Source: Fluviicola sp.
GTDB taxonomy: Bacteria > Bacteroidota > Bacteroidia > Flavobacteriales_D > Crocinitomicaceae
Direction of reading: 5' to 3'
DNA: 64,000 nt
Assembly: GCA_002734085.1 (NCBI GenBank)
Contig: NVXV01000016.1
Location: 7,756 to 71,755, forward strand
The notes under the pieces are model-generated. The model did no database searches and was not told where the DNA came from. It saw only the letters and a program-made list of their open reading frames with translations. The position numbers and the translations under genes are program-made. Shown here piece after piece: positions 36,945 to 46,800 of the stretch. How positions within the stretch are numbered: position 1 is the stretch's first letter; the number at the start of each line of letters is the position of its first letter.

Positions 36945-37691
36945 ATGACCAAATTATTAACTACATTCCTAGCAGTCCTTGCAACCACATTTTTGTATTC
37001 TCAAGATTTAACAACTGATTTATTAGTTCATTACCCTTTTGATGGTAACGCTCAAGATATCAGTGGTAATGAATTCCATGGAATTCCAAATGCTACATTG
37101 ACTCAAGATAGATTTGGAAATGCAGATAGTGCTTATTATTTTGATGGTATTGATGATTTCATTGATTTGCCAATCAGTCCTGTTTTAAAACCTCAATTAC
37201 CAATTACTTTTTCTTGTTGGGTTAAGTTTGATGTAATTGATGGATATAAGTCAGTAATTGCAACCAATGATTTTGCAACAGATAGCCATTCAGGCGCTTG
37301 GATTAACGTAGGTACTAGTGGTACTTTTTCAGTATCTATTGGAAATAATACTGGAAATACATCAACTCCTAATAGAAGAGGTAAATCTGGAACATCTAAT
37401 TTGTTACCTAATGTTTGGTATCATTTAGTTGCTGTAATTAATGGTCCACAAGATATGGTTCTCTACATAGATTGTCGTGACGATTCTGGAACTTATAATG
37501 GCACTGCTAGTTATATGGCCTATTCAAGTGCCCCTGGTAGTATAGGTAGAAAAGATGCTTATTATGGAGGTCCAGCATCGTATTTTCAGGGTTCACTTGA
37601 TGATTTTAGATATTGGAATAGAGCTTTGACACAAGATGAAGTTGAATATTTATGTCAATTTGATTTAGATCTTGAAGAAAACGAACTGTAA
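36945..37691 (+). pseudogene. LamG-domain secreted protein, 3'-truncated by the IS element
   Basis: The preferred start ATG 36945 opens a signal peptide (MTKLLTTFLAVLATTFLYSQ). One LamG/concanavalin-like domain follows (~25-235: LLVHYPFDGNAQDISGNEFHG, YYFDGIDDFIDLP, SLDDFRYWNRALTQDEV). The reading frame ends DLEENEL with a TAA whose bases lie in the left terminal inverted repeat of the IS. Related proteins usually continue from such an acidic linker into a YPNP-type T9SS sorting domain, which is missing here, so the product would be left unsorted. The lost 3' part is not on the other side of the element. Confidence 0.82.
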
Positions 37692-37713
37692 GCTCCCCCT
37701 TTTTAGGACAGTG

Positions 37714-38541
37714 CTAAATTAAAGAAATCTCATTACTTACTTTCTTTTTCTTTCTGGGGATACCCCCAGAAAGAAATTTTTCGGCATATAAAACAGGCGG
37801 CAGCCTCTTTAAGCTATCGTGTGGACGATGATTGTTGTAATCATGCACCCATTGTTCTGTTTTGTGCCACATTTGCTCCAGACTTTCAAAGATATGAGCA
37901 TTTAGGACTCCCCTTCTAAATGAACCATTAAAACGTTCAATAAACGCATTTTGTGTTGGTTTACCAGGCTGTATGTATAGAAACTCTATACCCTTGGCTA
38001 AACTCCATTCTTTTGCGATCTGAGCGATAAACTCTGGTCCGTTATCCATTCGTACTCTATTTGGTTTTGCCTTTCGCCTTTTCATTAAATGATTAAGTAC
38101 CCAAATAACTCGTTTACTCTTTAGCGAATAATCGATCTCCACGTGTAGGATCTCTCTGTTAGCATCATCAATAACATTAAAACACCGAACTTTTCGTCCG
38201 TTTTCTAATCGGTCTTGCATAAAATCAATCGACCAGGTGTGGTTGAGCTCTTTAGGTACTTCAAGATTAACTTTTGGTCGTGCTGGAAGTCGTTTTTTAG
38301 CCTTTCGCCTTAGTGGCAGCTTAAGCTTTACATATACACGATGTAAGCGCTTATGGTTCCATTCATAGCCTTCTAGGCGCAAACGCCCATATGCCTTCCA
38401 AAAACCTTCCGTAGGATGATCTTTGGCTTTCTTAAGCAAACACTCTTCAACCTCCCTGTCATCTTTTACAGGTTGATAATAAACCACTGATCGACTCATT
38501 TTTAAAACACGACACGCCCTACTGATGCCGTATTGAGCCAT
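37714..38541 (-). CDS. IS3-family transposase OrfB (rve/DDE integrase domain)
   Basis: From its first ATG the frame gives 275 residues. It has an N-terminal HTH_21 segment ([24 protein letters not shown]) and an rve integrase core with the DDE landmarks: IDFMQD (D), [10 protein letters not shown] (D) and the terminal [13 protein letters not shown] (E). In IS3 elements the active transposase is the OrfAB fusion; here the frame is open upstream of the ATG as far as the slippery A AAA AAG, so the ATG at 38541 is probably not the main start. Confidence 0.93.
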   Translation of the reverse strand: MAQYGISRACRVLKMSRSVVYYQPVKDDREVEECLLKKAKDHPTEGFWKAYGRLRLEGYEWNHKRLHRVYVKLKLPLRRKAKKRLPARPKVNLEVPKELNHTWSIDFMQDRLENGRKVRCFNVIDDANREILHVEIDYSLKSKRVIWVLNHLMKRRKAKPNRVRMDNGPEFIAQIAKEWSLAKGIEFLYIQPGKPTQNAFIERFNGSFRRGVLNAHIFESLEQMWHKTEQWVHDYNNHRPHDSLKRLPPVLYAEKFLSGGIPRKKKKVSNEISLI

Positions 38542-38573
38542 ATCTTTTGAAATATCACGCTTTTGGTAGGGCT

Positions 38574-38840
38574 TTAAAGCTTTTTTTCGATGATCTCTTT
38601 GGCCATCTGGTGATCCAATGCAAGTTCGGCATACATACGCTTTAACTTACGGTTTTCCTCCTCCAGGGCTTTTAGCTTTTTGAGATCAGAAGCTTCCATG
38701 CCTCCATACTTCTTTTTCCAGTTATACAAAGTCGCTTGACTTATACCATAACTACGGCTTACCTCTGAAGCCGTCTTTCCTGACTCATACTCATTCAGAA
38801 TCTTAATAATCTGACTCGGTGAAAACTTACTCTTTTTCAT
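38574..38840 (-). CDS. IS3-family transposase OrfA
   Basis: The 88-residue protein has a transposase_8 helix-turn-helix ([42 protein letters not shown]) and a leucine-zipper-like coiled coil ([26 protein letters not shown]), as in IS3 OrfA. OrfA binds the IS ends and regulates transposition. Its last codons run over the slippery site and it ends in KKL-TAA. Confidence 0.93.
   Translation of the reverse strand: MKKSKFSPSQIIKILNEYESGKTASEVSRSYGISQATLYNWKKKYGGMEASDLKKLKALEEENRKLKRMYAELALDHQMAKEIIEKKL
38580..38586 (-). promoter_or_regulatory. Programmed -1 frameshift heptamer A AAA AAG (OrfA/OrfB)
   Basis: The OrfA codons here read GAA AAA AAG, so the heptamer is in the correct phase for tandem slippage. 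After a -1 slip the frame continues [18 protein letters not shown] into OrfB without a stop. Confidence 0.85.
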
Positions 38841-38898
38841 AATTTACAGTTTAAATATACTATATTTTTAAACTGTCCAGTTTTTGGGGAAGCTTACA

Positions 38899-39446
38899 AG
38901 AAAGCAGATCAATTATTTGATTATATAACTAATGCAACATTTCGAATGCGAAAAATGGTGGACGACCTATTGGATTATAGTAGTGTGGGACAAGGGAAAG
39001 AAATGATTGAAGTGGATTGCAATAAAGTAGTGGATGATGTTATAAAAGATTTAGAAGCTGTGATAGAAGAATCCAATACGACAATTGAAGTCGCTGAATT
39101 ACCAAAAATAAAGGGGTTTGAATCGGAGTTGCGAATGCTCTTCCAGAATTTAATTAACAATAGTATTAAGTTTAGTAAATCAGGAGTGGCTCCCGTAATA
39201 AAAATTTCGGCAAAGGAGTCCGATAGTTGGATTTTTGCCATACAAGATAATGGAATTGGAATCGAAGAGGAACATATAGATAAAGTCTTTAATGTTTTTC
39301 AACGCTTGCATACGAGGAGTGAAGTTGAAGGTTCTGGTATTGGTCTTGCGCACTGTAAGAAAATAATTGAATTGCATAAAGGTGATATATGGATAGACTC
39401 TAAACCTGGAGAAGGAAGTACTTTTTACTTTAAAATCCCCAAATAA
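38899..39446 (+). pseudogene. Histidine kinase remnant, N-terminus removed at the IS junction
   Basis: The frame is open from the IS edge: ADQLFDYITNATFRMRKMVDDLLDYSSVG resembles the end of a HisKA dimerisation helix, followed by a complete HATPase_c domain (LFQNLINNSIKFS N-box, DNGIGIEEEHIDKVF G1, GSGIGLAHCKKIIELHKGDIW G2). The phospho-accepting His and all sensor domains are missing. An ATG at 38946 would give a 166-residue ATPase-only fragment. The helix ending and LHTRSEVEGSGIGLA style suggest a phytochrome- or PAS-type kinase, but this is only a resemblance. Confidence 0.85.
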
Positions 39447-39583
39447 TTTATAGTTCGTTCAGTACGAATGTATAACAACGAGTGATGCGCTAATTAATAG
39501 GGGGTACTCTAAACTAAAGTATTTATTTCTCCATACAACTTGAGGAACTAAGAGGTAGTAGTTACCCAAACCATCATTATTTT

Positions 39584-39591
39584 TATATTTG
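39584..39591 (+). promoter_or_regulatory. Putative -7 box (TATATTTG), immediately before the bestrophin start
   Basis: Exact TAnnTTTG match ending 2 bases before GTG 39594 and 5 bases before ATG 39597; a leaderless start is implied. Confidence 0.5.
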
Positions 39592-39593
39592 CA

Positions 39594-40472
39594 GTGATGA
39601 TAAAATACAACTCAAAAACCTGGTTTAGACACATTCTTGAATTTCACAAAACCGATACCCTTTGGGCATTTCGGTATGAAATCTTAATAATAGCTTTGTA
39701 TGCAACTGGACTGAGTTATCTTGAAATCACATACCTGTACGAATATGACTCGTTTTTCGAAGCTGTAAATGATGTATTTTCTTTTATTGGTTTTGCTTTT
39801 TCATTGTTACTCGTTTTCCGAATTAATTCTGCCTACGACAAATGGTGGGAAGGTCGAAAACATTGGGGCGCTTTGGTCAACAACTGTAGAAATTTTGCGA
39901 TCAAAGTGAAAGCGATGGTGAGCGATGAGAAAAGTTCGAAAAAAAACATCCTTTATGATTACATGGCAGCATTTCCGTCATCGTTACGGTATCATTTAAG
40001 AGATCAAATAGAAGTAGAAAAGCTCCCGCTAAGTGATGAGCTTAAAAAAAGACTAACAGGTAAAACTCATATTCCAAATGCGATCGCGAGTGAATTGTAT
40101 CAAGAAATTCAACAATTGAAAAAACAAGGAGAACTATCTGAAGAAGAAATGATTATTCTGGATAAAGAATTGAAGTCGCTAACGGATGTACTCGGTGCAT
40201 GTGAACGGATCAAGAAGACACCTATCCCATACAGCTATAATATTTTTTTAAAAAAATTAATCTTCATTTTTGTGGCGATGACTCCTGTCGCTTTTGTCGC
40301 TCAACTGAATTATTGGTCAATTCCAGTAACTGTGCTTGTTTTTTACGTGTTTGTCGGACTCGAATATATTTCAGAAGAAATAGAAGAACCGTTTGGAACC
40401 GATAAGAATGACTTGCCTACCGATGATATGGCCGATACAATTTATGGGAATATTCAGGAGATAAGGTCGTAG
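39594..40472 (+). CDS. Bestrophin family ion channel protein
   Basis: The ~292-residue protein opens KTWFRHILEFHKTDTLWAFRYEILIIALYA and has the family signature VFRINSAYDKWWEGRKHWGALVNNCRNF, plus a C-terminal FVGLEYISEEIEEPFGTDKNDLPTDDM. Bacterial bestrophins are pentameric cation or anion channels in the inner membrane. The start is ambiguous between GTG 39594 and the adjacent ATG 39597, a one-residue difference. It stands alone, between the kinase remnant and a CPBP-type gene. Confidence 0.92.
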   Translation: MMIKYNSKTWFRHILEFHKTDTLWAFRYEILIIALYATGLSYLEITYLYEYDSFFEAVNDVFSFIGFAFSLLLVFRINSAYDKWWEGRKHWGALVNNCRNFAIKVKAMVSDEKSSKKNILYDYMAAFPSSLRYHLRDQIEVEKLPLSDELKKRLTGKTHIPNAIASELYQEIQQLKKQGELSEEEMIILDKELKSLTDVLGACERIKKTPIPYSYNIFLKKLIFIFVAMTPVAFVAQLNYWSIPVTVLVFYVFVGLEYISEEIEEPFGTDKNDLPTDDMADTIYGNIQEIRS

Positions 40473-40553
40473 TTTTAGAGGTTAACCGTCTGTTCCTCTT
40501 CGAGTATCTTTTGTAACTCAGACAATCAAATCTTAGTATCTAAAGATTAATAA

Positions 40554-40570
40554 TTTAATCGTAAATTTGA
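40554..40570 (+). promoter_or_regulatory. Promoter element TTTAATCGTAAATTTGA of the CPBP-type gene, shared with the CrtA-like gene
   Basis: Contains an exact TAnnTTTG (40562-40569), 51 bases before the TTG start of the CPBP-type gene. The same 17 bases occur at 53009-53025 before the CrtA-like gene. Confidence 0.5.
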
Positions 40571-40620
40571 CTAATTCAAGTATATAAGTTAAATCTACGA
40601 CAACAAATAAATAGTAAAAA

Positions 40621-41322
40621 TTGAAGAATACCTCGTCCCATAGTTCTATCAAAAAATCATTATTTCTAATTATTCTTTGGGGTTTAATTCTTGAGTATCC
40701 CTTTCGATATTTCGTTTCTCCAGATCCGTGGATTCATAGTTCGAGTAATTGGTATTTTGATCAACCTGACCGTGTTTTAGTTGAATTAGGATTTGTCCTT
40801 CTTGCCTTATTGCCTTTTTTCTGGGTGAAAGAACTGAAAAATCTATTAATTATAAAATGGACAAAAAACAACCTGTTATTTCTCTCTTTTGGAGTACTGG
40901 GTTCTATTATAGTTTTTGGACTACAGCAATGGGAGGAGATCGAAATTATTCAGCAAAAGAACTTAGGACAATATGTTCCGCTTTGGCTGCTAACAGGATT
41001 GGTAGTCGGTTTTGCACAAGAGTTAACTTTTAGAGGCTTAATTTATACAGGTATTTTTAAAAAATACGGAATAAAAACAGCGGTAGTAATCTCTACTTTA
41101 TGCTTTGCGTTGGGTTCGATCCATAGCGTTAGGTTGTATGCCTATTTCATCAATGATTACATTTTAGAAGCTTTGCTTCTTCTGGTTATATTTATTCTTG
41201 CAGGTCTATTTTTCGTATGGGTTAGAATCAAAACAAATAATATTATTATCCCAGCCATAATTCATGGTGTTGGTAATGCAGTAACATGGTCTACATTTGT
41301 TGTAGTTAAATTGTATGTTTGA
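40621..41322 (+). CDS. CPBP family membrane protein (putative intramembrane protease) with Gln in place of the first Glu
   Basis: The 233-residue protein has about seven hydrophobic segments. The CPBP/CAAX-like core is present as VGFAQELTFRGLIYTGIFKKYG, ALGSIHSVRL and IPAIIHGVGNA. The usual EExxxR motif reads Q133-E134-x3-R138, so the first, normally catalytic Glu is Gln. Histidine positions are kept. Family members cleave prenylated or other membrane substrates, or serve bacteriocin immunity; with Gln the protein may be non-proteolytic. The start is TTG; no alternative precedes the first helix. Confidence 0.8.
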   Translation: MKNTSSHSSIKKSLFLIILWGLILEYPFRYFVSPDPWIHSSSNWYFDQPDRVLVELGFVLLALLPFFWVKELKNLLIIKWTKNNLLFLSFGVLGSIIVFGLQQWEEIEIIQQKNLGQYVPLWLLTGLVVGFAQELTFRGLIYTGIFKKYGIKTAVVISTLCFALGSIHSVRLYAYFINDYILEALLLLVIFILAGLFFVWVRIKTNNIIIPAIIHGVGNAVTWSTFVVVKLYV

Positions 41323-41490
41323 TTGATCAATATGCCTCAAATATCAAGTAGAACTTGTAAGCAATAAGATTAAGAAGTATCTTTCAATGTAAATTAAAAA
41401 TAGCAGACCACTATAGCAGTGCTTTATCAGATTTGTTTAAACAATAAAGTTTTTCTAAATTAGATGATAACTAATCTAAAATTTGTTCTC

Positions 41491-43338
41491 ATGAAATCAA
41501 TTGTATTTTTATTACTTGTTATTTGGCCTTTTTTGTTTTTTTCTAATACTTCAAACGAAGAAAGTTACTTTAATCAATTATGTCAAATCAACAAACAGTG
41601 GTTGAACCATGAACAGGACAGTCCAAATGCGGAAGTATATTTTAAAACTGATGAAGATGCAATTCAAGCGCATCTTTTCCTTGTTTGTAATAGTTTAACG
41701 AAAAATACACCCTCTGATTTGAGCGATAATCAGTTAGAATCACGGTTGCAGCTAATTCAAATTTTACGTGAATATGCAAGGGAGAAAGTGTTTCCTACGA
41801 ACTTGTATCATGTAGATCGAACGCCTTATTTTGTAGATGATTTTGGTGTTCATTGTGCTGTGGGTTATTTAATGAGTGAGTCGGGAAGCAAAGATTTAGT
41901 TGCAGAAATTAGAGCAAATGAAAATTATAGTTATATCGCTGATATCAAAACACCAGGTGTTTCAGAATGGGCATTTGAACACGGTTTTACAGTTGATGAG
42001 TTGAAGTGGATTCAACCAGGTTATCTACCATCTCCTGATGCGATTGGTCCTATTGGAAGCGGTACTAATGGTCCAGTAAATAAAGTTGTACAAAATAACT
42101 ATAACGGTGAATTGGTATTGGCAGGTAAATTTGATAGCTTGGATCTTGAACCATGTTTGAATATAGGTGTTTATGATAACAATCAACTTTCATGTTTGGG
42201 AGCTGGTATTTCAGGTAAAATTAATGATGTTACTATTAAGGGAGGAAATGTAGTTGCATTTGGTGAGTTAGATTTTCAAGGACAAATATATACAATGGCA
42301 ATTTATGATAATAGTCAATGGAATTACATGAATATCCCTTCTCGTGAAGGTGCTGTTGCTACAGCAGGTTTTTCTGGTGGTATTGGATTTGAAGTAGCCA
42401 TCAATCACCCAACAGTTCAAAATGCTCAGGAGATTTGGATTCAATCAAATTCTGGAAATTGGGAAAAAGAATTGACACTGAATGGAATTGTTAAAAAAAT
42501 TGGTACATCTGTTTTCGGAAGAGTATTTGTGGGAAGTTTTAACGAGGCGAGAACTTATGATGATCAAGGCGCAGTTAATGATACTGTCTTCACCAATAAC
42601 GTGTTTTTTAGAGAACATTATGGAAATAACGACTGGAATGGCATTAGCGGAGTAGATATAAGTGATACAGTAAATACTTTTGTTGGAATTAATAATCAAA
42701 TTTATTTTGGAGGTACCGCTTCAAATGATGGGAGTTCAAGTGGTGTAATACTTACTCGTTATTTGAACAATACGTTACAACCCCTTTTGTTTGCTTACTC
42801 TTTTTCTGGGAATGATCCTGTATCAATAAATGCTTTAGACCTTATTCAAACTGATGGTTCTTTGTTGATTGGAGGTAACTTTCTATACGTACCTATGGTA
42901 GGGACAGGTGGTAAGAATTTGGGGGTTTATAATGTATATAGTCATAGTATGTCTTACATTGCTTATCTAGACAAAAAGGTAAATGGTGCAGTATTTAGGA
43001 ATGGTCAAATATATTTTGGTGGAGATTTTCGAACCAATTTAAGCTCAACGGAACTGAATCATCTAGGGAAATATGACACAACTGCAGAAGTTGATAATAA
43101 TTCACTAAATAATAAATTAAAAGTTTTCCCTAATCCTTTTACAGATGTTATTAAAATTGAAGGTTTAACCTCAAAATATACGTTTCAGATTTTAGATGGA
43201 AGTGGAAGAGTTGTAAGAGAAGGTATTATCAGTAGTAATGATTCATCAATTCAGCTTGGTGATTTGACAAGCGGTTTCTATTTATTTAACTTGAAATCTG
43301 AAAAAGGTATCATTTCTAAACGATTAATCAAGCAATAA
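41491..43338 (+). CDS. Secreted propeller-like protein with type A T9SS sorting domain
   Basis: ATG 41491 opens the signal peptide (MKSIVFLLLVIWPFLFFSN); an in-frame ATG at 41464 adds 9 residues. Residues ~25-180 form an all-helical region with YFVDDFGVHCAVGYLMSESGS, IADIKTPGVSEWAFEHGFT and ELKWIQPGY, a module I recognise from other Bacteroidota secreted proteins but cannot name. A Kelch/delta-60-like beta region follows (NKVVQNNYNGELVLAGKFD ... QIYFGGDF), and then a type A sorting domain (LKVFPNPFTDVIKIEG to RLIKQ). Probably T9SS-exported; function unknown. Confidence 0.85.
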   Translation: MKSIVFLLLVIWPFLFFSNTSNEESYFNQLCQINKQWLNHEQDSPNAEVYFKTDEDAIQAHLFLVCNSLTKNTPSDLSDNQLESRLQLIQILREYAREKVFPTNLYHVDRTPYFVDDFGVHCAVGYLMSESGSKDLVAEIRANENYSYIADIKTPGVSEWAFEHGFTVDELKWIQPGYLPSPDAIGPIGSGTNGPVNKVVQNNYNGELVLAGKFDSLDLEPCLNIGVYDNNQLSCLGAGISGKINDVTIKGGNVVAFGELDFQGQIYTMAIYDNSQWNYMNIPSREGAVATAGFSGGIGFEVAINHPTVQNAQEIWIQSNSGNWEKELTLNGIVKKIGTSVFGRVFVGSFNEARTYDDQGAVNDTVFTNNVFFREHYGNNDWNGISGVDISDTVNTFVGINNQIYFGGTASNDGSSSGVILTRYLNNTLQPLLFAYSFSGNDPVSINALDLIQTDGSLLIGGNFLYVPMVGTGGKNLGVYNVYSHSMSYIAYLDKKVNGAVFRNGQIYFGGDFRTNLSSTELNHLGKYDTTAEVDNNSLNNKLKVFPNPFTDVIKIEGLTSKYTFQILDGSGRVVREGIISSNDSSIQLGDLTSGFYLFNLKSEKGIISKRLIKQ

Positions 43339-43415
43339 TGAAGTGTGTAAAATCCTTTAAGTTCAGTTGACTCTATTCACATTTAGATAAATCGAAAGTA
43401 CCAAACCAAGACAAA

Positions 43416-43478
43416 ATATTAGGTTTAAACAACGACGCATAAAGTGCTCAAATAAAAAAAGAACTCTATAACTGGGAA
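43416..43478 (+). pseudogene. Decayed J-domain gene fragment, copy of the gene at 52586
   Basis: About 63 bases match 52605-52667 of the J-domain-like gene closely; the core around AAACAACGACGCAT and AGTGCTCAAATAAAAAA is almost identical. The fragment carries a stop (TCA changed to TAA) and a one-base length difference, so it is not functional. Confidence 0.85.
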
Positions 43479-43731
43479 TTAATATTTTAAAGTATCCATA
43501 GGAATCCATTAATCGAGGTCTAATTTTTCTTCTTTTTTATAATGTTTAACAGATATTGTATTTGATTAGTTTTTTCATTCCGACGATTTTAACCCTGCGT
43601 TTAGAGACTTCGAATTAAAAATGGGTAGTCGTTTTTAATTGATTGCTAATTAAATTGATTTCAACTTAATGGTATTTTATAATTGAATAGTACCGTTTGC
43701 ATTTCAATTTAGAATTTTTTATTAGTATAAA

Positions 43732-43739
43732 TAACTTTG
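43732..43739 (+). promoter_or_regulatory. Putative -7 promoter box (TAACTTTG) of the giant adhesin gene
   Basis: Exact TAnnTTTG match 129 bases before the ATG, which would leave a long leader unlike the other genes here. Confidence 0.4.
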
Positions 43740-43868
43740 TATACAACGTTGAGTTTGTTTATATTCGGTGGTTCTGTTTGATTAGACGAAAGATTAATGT
43801 ATTAAAGTAAGCATTATCTTATATAAATATAATTTTACTACTAGTTAAAACTTGAAACACGTACTACT

Positions 43869-46800
43869 ATGAAAAAATCATTAAAACTCATTTTGCTATT
43901 CTTTGTAACTTTCTTTTCTGCACCAAGTTTTTTTGCGCAATTAGATACGAAGCATTATATCCCACCAATGTTTGGTAGAGAAGACGAAGGAACACACTAC
44001 ATTGTGTTAAGTACTCCTTCTACGACTCCTTTCAACGTAACTATAACGGACGGTTCGGGAACACTTATTACCACTGAGACCATTTCAAACGTTTCTTCGA
44101 GTTCATATTTATTAGGTTCAGGAACAGCTACGGAGTTTCTTGTGGCTGAAACGGAGCTTAACACCGTAATGGCGAATGAAGGGTTAATCTTAACTGGGAA
44201 CAATCCATTCTATGTGAATATTAGGGTTGTCGCTGGTGCACAAGCAGGATCACTTACATCTAAAGGTGAAAAAGCGTCATTAGGTCAGGATTTTAGAACA
44301 GGACACCTTTTTAATAATGATGGTGACGATTATAGGAAAGCAAATGTTTTTGGAATTATGGCGACTGAGGATAATACAACAGTCAATATCAATGGCATTA
44401 GTACAGGTGTCATTTTTTATAATACTCCACAAACAGGTGGTACATCTGATAATATAACTGTTGTCTTGGACGAGGGTGAATCTTATGTTGTCGCGGCATA
44501 TCTGGATGAACCTGGTGCAACAAATAATACGAATGGAGTTAATGGAACGCACATTACTTCAGATAAAGATATTGTCGTAAACAGTGGTTCATGGCTTGGA
44601 GGAAATGCAATAGTTGGTGGTACACCCGCTGCTGGTCGAGATCTTGGGATTGATCAAATCGTACCGATAGAATTGATTGGTGATGAATATGTTGTTATAA
44701 AGGGTGAAGGTGTTGACAATGAGAAAGTGATTGTCGTGGCTACAGCAAATAATACAGATTTATTTTTAAACGGTTCAGGAACGCCAACAACAACACTAAT
44801 GGCTGGAGAATACTACGCTTACATTGATACTGATTTTACAGGAAATGATAATATGTACATTGAAACTTCTGAACCTGTTTATGTTTATCAGACAGAAAAC
44901 TCTGGAGATGGAACTACAGATGATAATGAAAGACAATGTGGATTGAACTTCCTGCCACCAGTAGGTTGTTCAGGCTCCAAAAACGTACAGCTTCCTGATG
45001 TTGACTTCCTTGGAACCGCCCAAATCAATATTATTGCCAATGCTGGATCTTCTGTTGTTGTAGATGGGGTTCCATTAGGCGCCGGAGATGCGGTGACGGG
45101 AACAGGTGATTATGTTACTTACAAACTTTCAAATGCTTACACTGGCGACATCACTATCACAAGTGATGACTTACTTAGAGTGTCGTTGATTAACTTGAGT
45201 GGGAATGTGGGTGCTGCTGGATACTTTTCTGGATTTACAAAAGATGTAGCTGTACAAACAAATACAATCAATGCAGATAATATTGCATTGGAAGGATGTA
45301 TTCCTGCTAGTTTTACGTTTGCTATAGACGGAGTATCAAATGATCCTACAGTAATCACATATCAGATTGGAGGATCTGCAACGAATGGTGTAGATTATGA
45401 TTTTATTGATACGCTGTTAACTATTCCTGCTGGACAAACTGAAGGAACGGTTTTCATCAACACAATTGCTGATGCGTTGCCAGAAGGTCAGGAAACAGTT
45501 TATATTATTTACCAACCAGACCTATGTTCGCCAGTCGATACAGCAGTGCTATTTATTGATGATGCACAACCGATCGAATTTACGCTTGATGGCACAGACC
45601 TCAGTTGTAATGATAACAATTCAGGAGAAATTCTTGTGAATGCATCAGGTGGTTTTCCTGCATATACATATCACGTAACGGATGACAGTGGAAATGGTAA
45701 TACGGTTCAATACACTTCAAATCCAATTACTAACTTACCAGCAGACACCTACTCAGTTCAAGTTTACGATATATACGGATGTAAGGCGGAAGCTTTGTTA
45801 ATCGGTGGCATCTTTGATGCAGATACGACTTTCCTACCTGATGGTACAGGTGTGTCATACGAAGCTGACCTTAACATATCTGGGTTTCAACCTGGGCAAA
45901 CCTTAGACAATATGTCGCAACTTCAATCCATTTGTGCTACCATGGAACACTCTTACTTAGGCGATTTACAAATAAAGGTAATTGCTCCTTCAGGCGAAGA
46001 AGTTATACTAAAACAATTTAATGGAGGAGGATCTTGTGATTTGGGAGAGCCTTTCGCGTCAGGACCTGTTGATGGTCAGAATTCAAACTTGACTGATCCA
46101 GGAGTTGGATACGAATATTGTTTTAATGACAATCCGAACTACGGGACTATGGTTGCAGAATCAAACAACTATACACATACAATTCCAGCATCAACTGGTG
46201 GAACATATACAGATAATTACTTACCATCGGGAGCTTATGAATCGTTTGAAAACTTAGATGGGTTATTGGGGGCAACTCTGAATGGTACCTGGACCCTTGA
46301 AGTGTCTGATCAATTCGGTTTAGACAATGGATATATTTTTAACTGGAACATTTCGTTACAGTCTGACCTTCCGGACACATTGGTAACTCTCGAAGAACCA
46401 AATGAAATTGACATCAGTGGATTCGTAACACAAGCAAATTGTGGCGGTAGTGATGGAGGAATAGACCTTTCTGTTTCCGGAGACTATTCACCGTTTACGT
46501 TCAACTGGTCCAATGGACCAACAACTGAAGATAATCCAAATATTCCAGCGGGAACATATACGGTTTGGGTTACTGATGCAAACGGATGTGTCGACTCAAT
46601 GGAGTTTATATTGAATAACATTAGTTCTATGAATATTACGTCTAACGTAACACCTGTGACATGTGCAGGAGGAACTGATGGCGCAATAGATATAGTAACT
46701 TCTGGAGGAACACCTCCATATAGTTGGAGTTGGTCAAATGGTGCAACAACGGAAGATATATCATCACTGGTCAGCGGAACGTATACATTGACAATTACGG

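Larger units (their letters stand above)
37687..38898 (-). mobile_element. IS3-family insertion sequence (IS407-group-like), 1212 bp
   Basis: The ends form imperfect terminal inverted repeats of about 26-27 bp: TGTAAGCTCCCC... at 37687 and, read inward from the right end, TGTAAGCTTCCCC..., both continuing to GGACAGT. The element starts TG and ends CA. It encodes an orfA helix-turn-helix protein and a DDE orfB linked by a slippery heptamer. The bases outside the ends (GAAC left, AGAA right) show no target duplication. Similarity of the orfB to the IS407 group is judged from its motifs only. Confidence 0.9.
43339..43868 (+). other. 530-bp intergenic region upstream of the giant adhesin gene
   Basis: AT-rich, with no intact gene. 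It holds the J-domain relic (43416-43478) and a promoter box (43732-43739), leaving a leader of roughly 125 bases before the ATG. No terminator for the preceding gene was found. Confidence 0.7.

Noticed and set aside
38946-39446. Intact short histidine kinase starting at ATG 38946
   Set aside because: The frame is open back to the IS edge and the sequence there continues a HisKA-like helix, so this is the tail of a larger broken gene.
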